Assembly (NCBI GenBank): GCA_018663485.1
Contig: JABJQI010000119.1
Location: 1-34,995, forward strand
Source of the DNA: Opitutia bacterium
GTDB lineage: Bacteria; Verrucomicrobiota; Verrucomicrobiia; Opitutales; Coraliomargaritaceae
Length of the DNA: 34,995 nt
Reading direction: 5' to 3'
Each line of letters starts with the position of its first letter. Position 1 is the first letter of the stretch. The notes under the pieces were generated by a model, which saw only the letters and a program-made list of their open reading frames with translations, searched no databases and was not told where the DNA came from. This document shows positions 7,301-17,612 of the stretch, in pieces. Made by a program: the position numbers and the translations under genes.

Positions 7301-9210
7301 GTATTTCCGCCTTCTTGACCAGCAATGAGGAAAGCTTTGCGTTCGCGGCGATTCTTATCTTCGCCGAATGCACTGCGCCAGTAGCGCCAAGGTAAGTTCA
7401 ATAGGCAGATGAAAAATATCTGACTAGCGGCAAAGCCGATCGTCCACCAGAAGCCGCTACTGGTAAAGCCATAGGCATGTAGGCCTACGCCGAGTAAATT
7501 GGTGCCGAACCACGACCATACTGTCACAATACTACCACAGATCGCCAAAGCCATGAGGCCTCGCTCTTTGACGATCCCGCCCCAGCGTGCGTGTAACACG
7601 ATGGCACCCATAATCACGATCATGAGTGCGCCATTTTCTTTCGGATCCCAGCCCCAGAAGCGACCCCAGGATTGGTCCGCCCAGATGCCACCGAGAATAG
7701 TCCCAACCAGGCTAAACAACGTGGCAAAGCAGGTGATCCCATACACCATACTGACGATGGATTTGGCCGACTCTTTGCTGAAGCGCTTGGAAAATAGCCC
7801 GAGTACAGTGAAAATCAATGCAAGTGCGCCGGCAAAGAACATGGCGGAGTAGCCGAATGTAATGACGGTGACGTGCGTCGCTAGCCAGAAGTTGGAGTCG
7901 AGCACTGCGCGCATCATTTCAAGTGTGTCGCCACTCATGGATAGGTGGTGCGCAATGATAAGCGTGCAGAACCCGACCAACGAAGCCATCGCCGCGCCGA
8001 CACCGTTCTTGTAGAACTTTTCGAGGATCACACCGAGCAGCACCGCACCCCAACCGACGAACACGGCAGAAGAGTAGAGATTCGTCACAAAAACACCGTA
8101 GCGCTCTTGAATGTACATGCGAGCAATCAGCCCTAAAGTATGGATGGTAAAGGCGAGCAATAGCACCCAGAATGCCGCTTTGGCAAGTGGCTCAGGCCAG
8201 CGCAGCCATGAGATGCAGACGGTCAGGAAGATCAGCACGTAGAGCTGCATCGAAAGATAGAACGGCTGCGCTTGATTGAAGACGCGTTCGAAATGCACAC
8301 GATCAATATCGTTTGGGAATTCACCGACAAAACGCAGGCGTAATTGTTCGACGGTTTTGTTGAACATGTCGGGCTGATCCAGGCGATATGCCATCGTCAG
8401 GCTGGCGTAGCTGGTAACGTAAGGGCTGAGGTCATCGCCTCGCATTACGTCGAGTAATTCTAAGCCGATATTTTTCCAGTCGTCGAGTGGGTCGACGGGC
8501 GCGACTGGTGGCACGACGCGCAGATATGCGGTCTTCGAAAGTTTCAAATAATCGTCGCCAAATTGAATGAATCTGCTGAGCAGTTCGGCATCGTATTCTT
8601 CACCTGCTTGCTGTTGGCGGAGGGCCACGAGTCCTGGGGCGATGCTGCTAATGTAGCTCTGATATTCATCGACGAGTCGATCAAGCCGCTCAGGGGTGCC
8701 GACCGGGTGCAGCGAGTGCATGACCCGGTGATAGAGTGTGAGGCCGTCGTTAAGATCGGCGATTTGTTGCTCGTAGGGGCTACGTTTTTTTGGTTCAGGG
8801 TTGATCTCCTTATAGAGCCGCAGGATCTCATCAAAGTGCGGCAGGAGATCATTGAAGGCGTAGTGGCGTTGGCCTTTTTGTGCGAGCCCTGCGATACCGA
8901 GATCGTCTGGAAACTCGATTTTGAACACGCGATAGGTGTCGGCCACTTCAGGACGCATGGTCAGGTCCATGAACCATTCGATCGGACTGAGTGTCACGCC
9001 TTCGGGGGTGACGACTTTTTGACGTGCAGCGAGCACGAGCAGCGTGTTACGCGCAACCGAGTCGAGCGGTTTGATGCGGCCGCCGACTTGCACCGGCAGC
9101 TCAGAGAAGCTGGCGACATCAAAGTCCGAGGTGTTGGTGGCTGGCTTGAATCCCGATGCGACGATGAACGCAGCGATTATCAGGATCAGAGTGAAAGCGA
9201 ATTTCTTCAT
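7297..9210 (-). CDS. ccsA: Cytochrome c biogenesis protein CcsA (System II haem handling)
   Basis: 637 residues. A signal-anchor (1-20) is followed by a long extracytoplasmic region (to about residue 315) and then about eight membrane helices. The tryptophan-rich haem-binding WWD motif is plain as WGRFWGWDPKENGALM near residue 530, followed by HARWGG with a conserved His. With ResB, CcsA exports haem and attaches it to apocytochrome c at the outer face of the inner membrane. The extended N-terminal domain makes it much longer than chloroplast-type CcsA (about 300-350 residues). Its ATG overlaps the stop of resB (TAATG), so the two are translationally coupled. Confidence 0.92.
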   Translation of the reverse strand: MKKFAFTLILIIAAFIVASGFKPATNTSDFDVASFSELPVQVGGRIKPLDSVARNTLLVLAARQKVVTPEGVTLSPIEWFMDLTMRPEVADTYRVFKIEFPDDLGIAGLAQKGQRHYAFNDLLPHFDEILRLYKEINPEPKKRSPYEQQIADLNDGLTLYHRVMHSLHPVGTPERLDRLVDEYQSYISSIAPGLVALRQQQAGEEYDAELLSRFIQFGDDYLKLSKTAYLRVVPPVAPVDPLDDWKNIGLELLDVMRGDDLSPYVTSYASLTMAYRLDQPDMFNKTVEQLRLRFVGEFPNDIDRVHFERVFNQAQPFYLSMQLYVLIFLTVCISWLRWPEPLAKAAFWVLLLAFTIHTLGLIARMYIQERYGVFVTNLYSSAVFVGWGAVLLGVILEKFYKNGVGAAMASLVGFCTLIIAHHLSMSGDTLEMMRAVLDSNFWLATHVTVITFGYSAMFFAGALALIFTVLGLFSKRFSKESAKSIVSMVYGITCFATLFSLVGTILGGIWADQSWGRFWGWDPKENGALMIVIMGAIVLHARWGGIVKERGLMALAICGSIVTVWSWFGTNLLGVGLHAYGFTSSGFWWTIGFAASQIFFICLLNLPWRYWRSAFGEDKNRRERKAFLIAGQEGGNT

Positions 9211-10391
9211 TAGACGGAAGCGCGTTTTTTGAGGAATTTAAAGAAATGCATGCCGAACTGGACGAGCATACCCACTCCCATTAGCAATACGCTGACGTAG
9301 GGCAGGATCCAGCCTGGATTACGCACGACTTGGAAGATTGAGGTGCGGTCGTCGTTGGCGAAAGAGGCTTGATAAAAGGTCAAGCCTTCGTAGCGCAGCG
9401 GATGATTCATGTAGATCAGCGCTTTTTGGTTTTTGGTGGTATCGCTGTGGCGTACCATCACTTCACTGGAGTAATTGAAAGGTATCTCAGTACCAGGATA
9501 TTTCTCGTGGGAGAAATCGACCAACTCGACTTCGAATGGGTAATAGTGGCGCTTCAGCCGTAGGACGATCTCCCAGCTTTGTTCGCCGAGAGTCACCATT
9601 TGCGGTGGAAAGCGATCGTCGATGACATTCGAAACCAACCAGATGCCGAGTGAACCCTCGGGGCCGAGCACTTCGACGTAAGCAGTCGCGGTGTTGATCT
9701 GATTCTCCGCATATGTAACTGCAGACGGTGTAACCACGACGTTCATCTTAACGGCAACACCTTGGTTGGCGGGAGATTCGACTGGCGCGGCACCTTCTTG
9801 GGCACGGCCGATTTGCGCGTTCGGATAGTAGCTGATGGTGCGGATGGTCAGCGGACTCTCTGGCACGGCGACTGTTTTACCTGGTTTGAGTAGTGCAATG
9901 GGGATGCTATGCACGGTGTCGAAATCGGCGTGCATGCGGTCAATCAACACGAGCTCGTTGTCGCGATATTCTTGAGAGTAGTTACTGCTGGCGCCCTCAT
10001 CGACGGGCATTTGGCTTTCTTCAGAGAGCACGTCGGTCAGTAACTCGCTAATAAGTAGCAGGATCAGGCCGATGTGGATTAGGAAGATGCCGGCTTTCTT
10101 GGCAGTTAATGTAAAACGAGTGACGTGGGCAGCTACGAGGTTGATTAGCAGCATGCCGCCGAGTAGGTAACCGCCGGGCATCGGAATGCGCAGCCAGTAG
10201 AGCTGATCGTATGCGATCCATGCTTCGGGGTAAGCCCATATCGCTAGAACGCTTTCGAAGTAGTCCTTTTGTGTTTTCCAAATGCCAGTCTCGACTTGTG
10301 CGAGTGTGCCAAAGAAAATCAGCACCATGGACAAAGCGAGCAGGATGACGGTAAGCCGCAGTGATGCAAAGAATTGAAGCAGCGCTTGCAT
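9210..10391 (-). CDS. resB: ResB-family cytochrome c biogenesis protein
   Basis: 393 residues. It has the ResB start SLRLTVILLALSMVLIFFGT, then helices around residues 70-90 and 98-118, a large periplasmic domain (about 125-355) and a C-terminal helix (about 358-385). The domain contains GLTFYQASF, typical of ResB, where a conserved strand follows the Y-E-G-L motif. In System II, ResB binds apocytochrome c and, with CcsA, forms the haem lyase. It starts 3 bp after the upstream lipoprotein and overlaps ccsA, making a tight three-gene operon. Confidence 0.9.
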   Translation of the reverse strand: MQALLQFFASLRLTVILLALSMVLIFFGTLAQVETGIWKTQKDYFESVLAIWAYPEAWIAYDQLYWLRIPMPGGYLLGGMLLINLVAAHVTRFTLTAKKAGIFLIHIGLILLLISELLTDVLSEESQMPVDEGASSNYSQEYRDNELVLIDRMHADFDTVHSIPIALLKPGKTVAVPESPLTIRTISYYPNAQIGRAQEGAAPVESPANQGVAVKMNVVVTPSAVTYAENQINTATAYVEVLGPEGSLGIWLVSNVIDDRFPPQMVTLGEQSWEIVLRLKRHYYPFEVELVDFSHEKYPGTEIPFNYSSEVMVRHSDTTKNQKALIYMNHPLRYEGLTFYQASFANDDRTSIFQVVRNPGWILPYVSVLLMGVGMLVQFGMHFFKFLKKRASV

Positions 10392-10394
10392 GAT

Positions 10395-11042
10395 TTAGTG
10401 GGCGTGGTCTTCGAGTTGGATCGAATCGAGGAATTGCTTCATGGATGCTTCGTTGGCAAGCACGGTAGTAGTGTCGCCGAGCATTTTGACGAACCAAGTG
10501 CTGCCATGGAAGGGCAGGAGTGCGCCGAGAATGCTTTGCGATTCGCCTTCGAGGCGCACGTAGAGTCCGCGGTGCCCTGAAATGTCATAATCTGTAGTGT
10601 AGGTGGGCAAGTCTTCGACCGTGGCTGCTTCGAGGCCGACTTGACCGCGCCAGCGGTTAATGTTGGCGAGGTGTCCGCCGACATCACCAGGGAATGTGAG
10701 GATGGTGATTTCGGCGCTGCCAGTGTCGGCGGTGACTTTGAGATTCGCTTTGCGAATGCCGCTTGCAACGAGATTTTCCCAGCCGTCAGGAGTGATGAAG
10801 TCGACTTCGCCAGCTGCGTTGGCCGCCTGTTGCATGCCGGGCAGCACGTTCATCTTGCTTGGGGCGCTCGTTTCTTGCGTGGTTGCCGCTGCGACCGTTG
10901 GTATCGTGTCGGCGCGTTCCTCCTTCGGGATTTGGTAGGATACGGGTTGCGCTTGATCACAAGCAGTCAAGCAGATGGCTGCGATGCTGGCTACTAACAG
11001 TGGTAGGCATTGTAGGAAAGGGTAATGGATACGCGAAATCAT
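10395..11042 (-). CDS. Lipoprotein of unknown function heading the resB-ccsA operon
   Basis: 215 residues. A hydrophobic signal (about 10-27) ends in the lipobox LTAC (Cys28), then a low-complexity linker (to about 65). The globular part begins DFITPDGWENLVASGIRKANLKV and ends HGSTWFVKMLGDT...MKQFLDSIQ, resembling the PsbP/DUF1795-type layout of 'P-x-GW ... F..SI' in bacterial lipoproteins. The C-terminus DHAH could bind metal, which is speculation. Being 3 bp from resB it is co-transcribed and may help haem or apocytochrome handling, but no family member with known function is recognised. Confidence 0.75.
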   Translation of the reverse strand: MISRIHYPFLQCLPLLVASIAAICLTACDQAQPVSYQIPKEERADTIPTVAAATTQETSAPSKMNVLPGMQQAANAAGEVDFITPDGWENLVASGIRKANLKVTADTGSAEITILTFPGDVGGHLANINRWRGQVGLEAATVEDLPTYTTDYDISGHRGLYVRLEGESQSILGALLPFHGSTWFVKMLGDTTTVLANEASMKQFLDSIQLEDHAH

Positions 11043-11166
11043 ATGTACGTGTAGGAGTGCAAGTAAGTCTCGATTTAGTCAACTGCCTGAACTTCCTATT
11101 CTTCAGGCTAATTGCAATGATTAGAGTGGCGTGGAATGCAACGGCCGTGCGAAATCAAGAAGCCGC

Positions 11167-12270
<1,104 letters not shown>

Positions 12271-12389
12271 AGCGGCAAGAAAATGCGAAGGCATCGCTCG
12301 GGTGCAATATTAAAGCGTCAGCGAATATTGCACAAGAACGCAGGGCATTTGACTTTAAGTGTATTAAGCTATTTTAATTACAGTAACTT

Positions 12390-13550
12390 TTGTTTGTCAC
12401 CCGAGTGAAACTACCTGAAGAAATTAATACCGAAGGATCTCGTATTCTAGTCGTGGACGACGACGGGATGATTCGTATGCTATTACGTCGATTGCTTGAG
12501 CGCAGTGGATTCGTAGTCGATGAGGCCGATTCAGGCGAAAATGCGATTAAATGTATCGAAGCGCATGAGCCAGATTTGATCCTACTCGACGTCATCATGA
12601 ATGGTATCGACGGTTTTGTGACCTGTCGGAAGATTAAGAAGATGCCGGGTTTGAAGCATGTGCCGATTATTTTTGTAACGGCTCGCTCTGACACCTGCTC
12701 GATCGTCGAAGGGCTCGATGCGGGCGGCTGTGACTATGTAGCAAAGCCGATCAATCGCTACGAGGCCTTGGCTCGAATGCGGAATCACTTAAAGATTCGA
12801 GAATTGATGAGCTTTCAACGTCAACGCATCAATGGTTTAAAGAAAGGAAACCTCGCTAAAGATCGCATTATTGGTGTCGCATCGCATGATTTGCGCAATC
12901 CCTTAGCATCGATTCGTGGCCTTTCAGATTTCCTCATTGAGAGCAGTCCTTTGAATCATGAGCAGCAAGAAATTGTAAATACGATTCAATCGACTTCTGC
13001 CTCGATGCTGCATCTGGTGGATGAATTACTTGACCTTTCGGTGATTGACAGAAAAAAAGAGCAATCAAACGCAGAGCCTTGTCAAGTGCGTGAGGTGATC
13101 TCTTCGTTACTCAATATTTATCAGTTCACCGCCAATAAAAAGTCCATTAAGTTGGCATTAGATGACCGCGGCATGCCAGAGCTGTTGATGCTCGATAAGT
13201 CTCAATTCCGTCGTTTGTTGGATAACTTGTTAAGCAACGCGGTCAAGTATTCGCCTTTTTGCTCTTTTATCCGAGTTATGACCGAGCAAGTTAACGGGAT
13301 CTTTAAAATCGTGATCGAAGATGAAGGACCTGGTATTCCGGAGGATGAAATGCATAAGTTATTTACTCATTTCGGAAAGACGTCGGTGCAGCCGACAGGT
13401 AATGAGACCAGTACAGGACTCGGTCTTGCAATCTGTAGAGAGATCGCAGGGTGGCATCGTGGCAAAGTGTATGCCGAAAATCGCGAGGATCGAGTGGGCG
13501 CGCGTTTCACTATTGAACTGGATACACAGGTGCTTGCTGTTTGCCCCTAG
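12390..13550 (+). CDS. Receiver domain-histidine kinase hybrid (orphan)
   Basis: About 386 residues. An N-terminal receiver has the acidic pair VVDDD, phospho-acceptor Asp67 in LLDVIMNG (Pro usual where Asn is) and Lys119 in AKP. A linker leads to a HisKA domain with His166 in ASHDLRNP. The ATPase has N-box DNLLSNAVKYS (Asn279/Asn283), G1 box DEGPGIPE and G2 box STGLGLAI, all intact. No membrane helix or sensor domain is seen, so it is a cytoplasmic kinase whose activity may be gated by phosphorylation of its own receiver. No in-frame ATG precedes the receiver: the start is TTG at 12390 or GTG at 12405, with no clear ribosome-binding site for either. Not paired with a response regulator; a similar protein is encoded at 19074-20195. 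Confidence 0.85.
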   Translation: MFVTRVKLPEEINTEGSRILVVDDDGMIRMLLRRLLERSGFVVDEADSGENAIKCIEAHEPDLILLDVIMNGIDGFVTCRKIKKMPGLKHVPIIFVTARSDTCSIVEGLDAGGCDYVAKPINRYEALARMRNHLKIRELMSFQRQRINGLKKGNLAKDRIIGVASHDLRNPLASIRGLSDFLIESSPLNHEQQEIVNTIQSTSASMLHLVDELLDLSVIDRKKEQSNAEPCQVREVISSLLNIYQFTANKKSIKLALDDRGMPELLMLDKSQFRRLLDNLLSNAVKYSPFCSFIRVMTEQVNGIFKIVIEDEGPGIPEDEMHKLFTHFGKTSVQPTGNETSTGLGLAICREIAGWHRGKVYAENREDRVGARFTIELDTQVLAVCP

Positions 13551-13937
13551 CGAAGCGGCGTGAATGATCTGAGTGGCTCCTCTGATACAGGCTTTAAAGG
13601 GGGTATCGTTAATTGCCAGGACAGTCTCGATTGAAACGACAGACCGTTTCATCTCAGAGGCAACGGATCGCTGCAGTGTGGCTTGTTTGAGGCATTGCAC
13701 TCTGCGAGTATAATAAATCGCGATCGAAGTGTGGGCGACTCGCCCACATTGCTGCTGTGTGGCTGTAAAGGAGGGCGAGTCGCCCTCCCTCCGATTTTAA
13801 TAAATTAAAATAGCCAGTATCAAGGGGCGAGGTTTTCGCCCAAATTTTTTCGGCAGATTGGCGATGCATAACCCCACGACTGATCCGCGCAGATGTGGTT
13901 GAATTTACTGTAATATCAGTTATAAGCTCTAAATAAT
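13551..13937. other. 387-bp non-coding spacer with REP-like hairpins
   Basis: It separates the kinase gene from the glcD-like gene. It contains the paired hairpins at 13730-13788 and an AT-rich stretch from 13795 to 13815. The only long open frame (minus, 13654-13869) is made of the hairpins and their flanks and does not resemble a protein. The promoter for the downstream gene should lie in 13870-13937, but no convincing -35/-10 pair was found. Confidence 0.6.
13730..13788. repeat. REP-like paired palindromes
   Basis: Two 19-bp perfect hairpins with 9-bp arms: TGTGGGCGACTCGCCCACA (13730-13748) and GGAGGGCGAGTCGCCCTCC (13770-13788). Their cores GGGCGA-N-TCGCCC are the same apart from the central base, and they are 21 bp apart. 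Head-to-head pairs of this kind are typical of REP/BIME elements. Weak half-sites GGCGACT (17344) and AGTCGCC (17433) near 17.4 kb may be a decayed copy. Confidence 0.75.
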
Positions 13938-15410
13938 ATGAGTCGTCAACCTAGTCGAAAAATCGAGAGTAAAAACAAGCCCACCAGCCATACGGCAATC
14001 AAAGCCTTGCGCCGCAAATTACCGGGGCGTGTGTTTGTCGATGAAAAAAGCTGCTTCGATGCGTCGTTAGATAACCTGCGTCTTTCGTTTTTGCCTGATG
14101 CGGTGGTAAAGGTGCAAACCGCCACGGAGGTGGGGGCTGTACTCAAGCTCGCTGATAAATACACAATTCCAGTAACTGCCCGAGGTGCAGGTTCGTCTGC
14201 GACAGGTTCGACCGTGCCCCTGCACGGAGGCTGGGTCTTGGATGTTGCGGCACTCGATGACATTAAGATTGATACGGTGTCTCGCATGGTGACAGTTGGT
14301 GCGGGCGCGGTTACTGCCGAAATGCAAGATCAAGTCGAAGCAGTGGGTCTGTTTTATCCGCCAGATCCGTCGTCGAAGAAATACTCGACTATCGGTGGCA
14401 ATATCGCCTGTAATGCAGGTGGTTTGAGGTGTGTTAAGTATGGTGTGACCCGCGACTATGTGCTCGGGCTCGAAGGTTTTTATGCCGATGGTAGCCCCTT
14501 TAAATTAGGCTTAGCTCTTAAGAAGTACGTGTCTGGTCTGAATCTCCGGGATTTGTTGATTGGCTCTGAGGGGACTTTGGGCGTGATCACTGCCGCGACT
14601 TTGAAGCTTATTCCAAAACCCCAAAAACGCTGGACTGGCATGTTTGCTTTCAAGTCCGAAGCGGCCGCACTTAAGGCGGTGGTGGCTCTATTCGATGTCG
14701 GGCTCAATCCGTCAATTCTCGAATTCCTTGATCGTCAATCAGTGACGTGTGCGGAGCGTTATACTGGTAAGCCGATTTTTGAAGGACACTCTAGTTCTTC
14801 GATCTTATTGATTGAACTGGACGGTCCCGCGACAGAGGTGCGCGAACAACGCAAGCGGTTGCTAGAATTCATGACGGACCGCGTGCTGGCATATCGTGAG
14901 GCACGCACCGATGCCCAAGCGGAAGCGCTGTGGCAGGTGCGACGCACCTGTTCTCAGTCAATGTTCTCGATGGCGGATACCAAGCTTAACGAAGATGTGG
15001 TTGTGCCGATTCAAAAGCAAGCAGAGCTTATCCGATATACTATAGCGTTGAAGAAAGAGATCGGCCTGGCTACGCCGACTTTCGGCCACGCCGGTGATGG
15101 CAACTTACATGTACACATTATGTATGGTCGCTCAAATGCTGAAGATGCAGTCAAGGCGAAGATAGGTATCAAAAAGCTCATGCAGAAAGTGGTCGATCTA
15201 GGCGGCGTGATTACCGGCGAGCATGGAGTGGGCTTGGCGAAAGCACCGTTTATGGAGCTGCAACACAGTAAGGCTGAGATCGCTGCGATGCGAGCGGTCA
15301 AAGATGCGCTGGACCCGAAAGGAATTCTCAATCCAGGTAAGATCTTTGAGCCTTTCGAGGTGTGGGATCACAAACCTGTTCAGGTGAAGTTGCCTTGGGA
15401 TCATCGCTAG
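13938..15410 (+). CDS. glcD: FAD-linked oxidase, GlcD / D-lactate dehydrogenase type
   Basis: 490 residues. The PCMH-type FAD-binding domain shows PVTARGAGSSATGSTVPLHG and YPPDPSSKKYSTIGGNIACNAGG (residues about 80-165). The C-terminal cap/catalytic domain has FGHAGDGNLHVHI and GEHGVGLAK (about 380-440), the His and Glu/His motifs conserved in GlcD and DLD. Such enzymes oxidise glycolate or D-lactate to the keto acid. There is no glcE or glcF beside it, so the electron acceptor and exact substrate are open: glycolate, D-lactate or another 2-hydroxy acid. The gene symbol denotes the family. The first 25 residues are basic and outside the domain. Confidence 0.85.
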   Translation: MSRQPSRKIESKNKPTSHTAIKALRRKLPGRVFVDEKSCFDASLDNLRLSFLPDAVVKVQTATEVGAVLKLADKYTIPVTARGAGSSATGSTVPLHGGWVLDVAALDDIKIDTVSRMVTVGAGAVTAEMQDQVEAVGLFYPPDPSSKKYSTIGGNIACNAGGLRCVKYGVTRDYVLGLEGFYADGSPFKLGLALKKYVSGLNLRDLLIGSEGTLGVITAATLKLIPKPQKRWTGMFAFKSEAAALKAVVALFDVGLNPSILEFLDRQSVTCAERYTGKPIFEGHSSSSILLIELDGPATEVREQRKRLLEFMTDRVLAYREARTDAQAEALWQVRRTCSQSMFSMADTKLNEDVVVPIQKQAELIRYTIALKKEIGLATPTFGHAGDGNLHVHIMYGRSNAEDAVKAKIGIKKLMQKVVDLGGVITGEHGVGLAKAPFMELQHSKAEIAAMRAVKDALDPKGILNPGKIFEPFEVWDHKPVQVKLPWDHR

Positions 15411-15432
15411 CTTATTAAAAAAATCAATATGA

Positions 15433-15765
15433 ATGAAGCAAGACATGCATGACACTCTGCTAATCGCTTGGACGACGGTGGATTCTAATGCCGTGGCTCG
15501 GCGCCTCGCCAATGATTTGGTGACGACAAAGCTTGCCGCTTGTGTACAGATTGAGGCGGGCGTGGAGTCGGTTTATTGTTGGGAAGGAACAGTTCAGTCT
15601 ACAAGGGAATGTCGGCTGATGGTCAAATTCGCTGCAGCGCGCAGTGCCGAACTACTTGCCTATATCGAAGCGCAACATCCCTACGAAGTCCCAGAGTGGG
15701 TCGTCGTGCGCGCTGATCAAGTCGCTCCCGGATATTTAAAGTGGACCTTGGGCGAGTCTGAGTAG
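15433..15765 (+). CDS. cutA: CutA1-like divalent-cation tolerance protein
   Basis: 110 residues, normal for CutA1. Conserved blocks are present in order: AWTTVDSNAVARRLANDLVTTKLAACVQI, the strand SVYCWEGTVQSTRECRLMVKF (W-x-G then E) and HPYEVPEWVVV with the family PYEVPE. CutA1 forms a ferredoxin-fold trimer; it is linked to copper tolerance in E. coli though its biochemical role is unclear. It starts 22 bp after the glcD-like gene and is probably in the same transcript. The ATG at 15445 is an alternative start that removes four residues. Confidence 0.92.
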   Translation: MKQDMHDTLLIAWTTVDSNAVARRLANDLVTTKLAACVQIEAGVESVYCWEGTVQSTRECRLMVKFAAARSAELLAYIEAQHPYEVPEWVVVRADQVAPGYLKWTLGESE

Positions 15766-15968
15766 GTTTTGTGGCTCGAGTACTTCGGGCACCGAACGAG
15801 TACTTGAAACGTATCGTTGTATCTGAAATTGACAAAGATTTGGCACACTAAATTGCAGAATAAATCCGTTCGCTAGTTTAGGTCGTCACGACTGAGTATA
15901 TCTCGTGGGGGCTTGTTATTTCAATGTGCTCACTTGACCTGTGAGAGTGGCAACGCAAATTAGACTGC

Positions 15969-17342
15969 ATGTTAGATCCAATCGAAGCTCTTAAAGAATA
16001 CATTCGTTTTCCCTCCGTTTCGACGGACCCCGCGTATGCAGATGGCATGAAGGGGGCACGTAAATATGCCACTGGCTTGCTGCAAGACATTGGCTTTACA
16101 GTCGAAGTAGTCGAGACCGCGCTGCATCCCATTCTTCTTGCAGAACGTTTCGGTGATCCAGCGTGGCCGCATATTGCGATCTACGGGCACTACGATGTGC
16201 AACCTGCAGATCCGTTTGAGCTCTGGTCCAGTGATCCGTTTGAACCCGAGGTCCGTGAGGGGCGGATTTATGGTCGTGGCACTGCGGATAACAAGGGGCC
16301 GACAATCGTGCATATGTCGGCACTTGCTCGTGTGTTGGCAAAGCATCCAGATCTACCCCTCAACATTACTTATGTGATCGAAGGGGAGGAAGAGATTGGC
16401 AGCCCCAGCATGCCGAAGTTTTTTGATTCGTATGCCGAGCGCATCTCCAAAGCAGACTTTATCTTGGTCTCTGATACCGGCAGCCCAAATACGGAGCAGT
16501 TGGTTATTACTACTGCGTTGCGTGGCCTAGTTGATTTGGAAATTAAAGTGCGTGGACCGAAGAGTGACTTGCATTCGGGAATCCATGGCGGCGCGGTCTA
16601 TAATCCCTTGCAAGCGTTGATGGAGGTTTGCGCGGGGCTACACAAACCAGATGGCAGTGTGAATGTGCCTGGGTTTTATGACGACGTGTTGCCGATTTTA
16701 GAGTGGGAGCGCGATGAATTAAAACGTTATCCAGAAACCGTTGAGAGTTATCAGGCGATGCTTGATGTGCCGGCATTTTACCCAGCCAACGGCCTTTCGC
16801 CGCTCGAAGCCGTGCGCTTTGGGCCGACGCTTGAATTTAATGGTATCGGTGGAGGTTACCAAGGTGAAGGCTCGAAGACAGTGATTGCCAGCGAGGCATT
16901 TGCTAAAGTTACTTGCCGCCTAGTTGCGAATCAAGATCCGCACAAGACACAGAACCAAGTCGTCGCTGCAATTGAAGCGTTGTGCCCCGCAGGTGTGACG
17001 CTAAATGTGCGTCGCGGCCCAGTGGCAGAGGCTTATCTTGCCGTGCCTCCGGGGCGCCCGAATACACCGAACAATCAACCTGAAGCCTTGGCACGTGCTT
17101 TCAAGTCTGCAGATCGTGCGATCGAGCAATGTTTCGGCAAAGCGCCGATTTATTTGCGTGAGGGGGGCAGTATCCCAGTGATTGCTGATTTTAATAAGCG
17201 CGCAGGATTGGATGCTTTGATGATTGGCCTGTTTACACCGATTGATAATTTGCACGCGCCAGACGAGGGCTTTGATCTGAAGCTGCTGGAAAATGCGATC
17301 ATCGCCTTTGAGCAAATCTTCTGCGATATCGCAGGCGTGTGA
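15969..17342 (+). CDS. M20-family metallopeptidase/dipeptidase
   Basis: 457 residues, the normal M20 dipeptidase size. Zinc-site motifs are clear: GHYDVQPADP (His74, Asp76), GRGTADNKGP (bridging Asp107) and EGEEEIGS (catalytic/ligand Glu about 140-142), then VSDTG, and a dimerisation insertion beginning DLHSGIHGG (about 200). GGSIPV near residue 397 belongs to the C-terminal catalytic half. Together these indicate the M20A/C dipeptidase branch related to CNDP-like and PepV-like peptidases acting on di- or short peptides in the cytoplasm. No signal peptide. It stands alone, with 203 bp upstream and 270 bp downstream lacking genes. Confidence 0.9.
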   Translation: MLDPIEALKEYIRFPSVSTDPAYADGMKGARKYATGLLQDIGFTVEVVETALHPILLAERFGDPAWPHIAIYGHYDVQPADPFELWSSDPFEPEVREGRIYGRGTADNKGPTIVHMSALARVLAKHPDLPLNITYVIEGEEEIGSPSMPKFFDSYAERISKADFILVSDTGSPNTEQLVITTALRGLVDLEIKVRGPKSDLHSGIHGGAVYNPLQALMEVCAGLHKPDGSVNVPGFYDDVLPILEWERDELKRYPETVESYQAMLDVPAFYPANGLSPLEAVRFGPTLEFNGIGGGYQGEGSKTVIASEAFAKVTCRLVANQDPHKTQNQVVAAIEALCPAGVTLNVRRGPVAEAYLAVPPGRPNTPNNQPEALARAFKSADRAIEQCFGKAPIYLREGGSIPVIADFNKRAGLDALMIGLFTPIDNLHAPDEGFDLKLLENAIIAFEQIFCDIAGV

Positions 17343-17612
17343 GGGCGACTGCGGCGTCTCGATGATGACCGTGGTGTTGGCGCTTACCTTTAAGGCAAGT
17401 TCAGTTTAAAGACAATAGTCCTGCACAGTGGAGTCGCCTTTGTAGTGAGAACCTGAAGATTTTCACTCGAGTTGGTGCTGATATTTAATACCCAAGCAAC
17501 TTCATCTTTCGATAATGTCGATGGCAGTGCTAATGGGGGAATTCAGATACACCGCACCGTAGTGCTCAGTTGTGGATTGACTCTTTTACACTGAATTCTG
17601 AACTCTGTTGTC

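Noticed and set aside
13654..13869. 71-residue minus-strand open frame
   Set aside because: It is made of the REP-like palindromes and flanks; no protein features.
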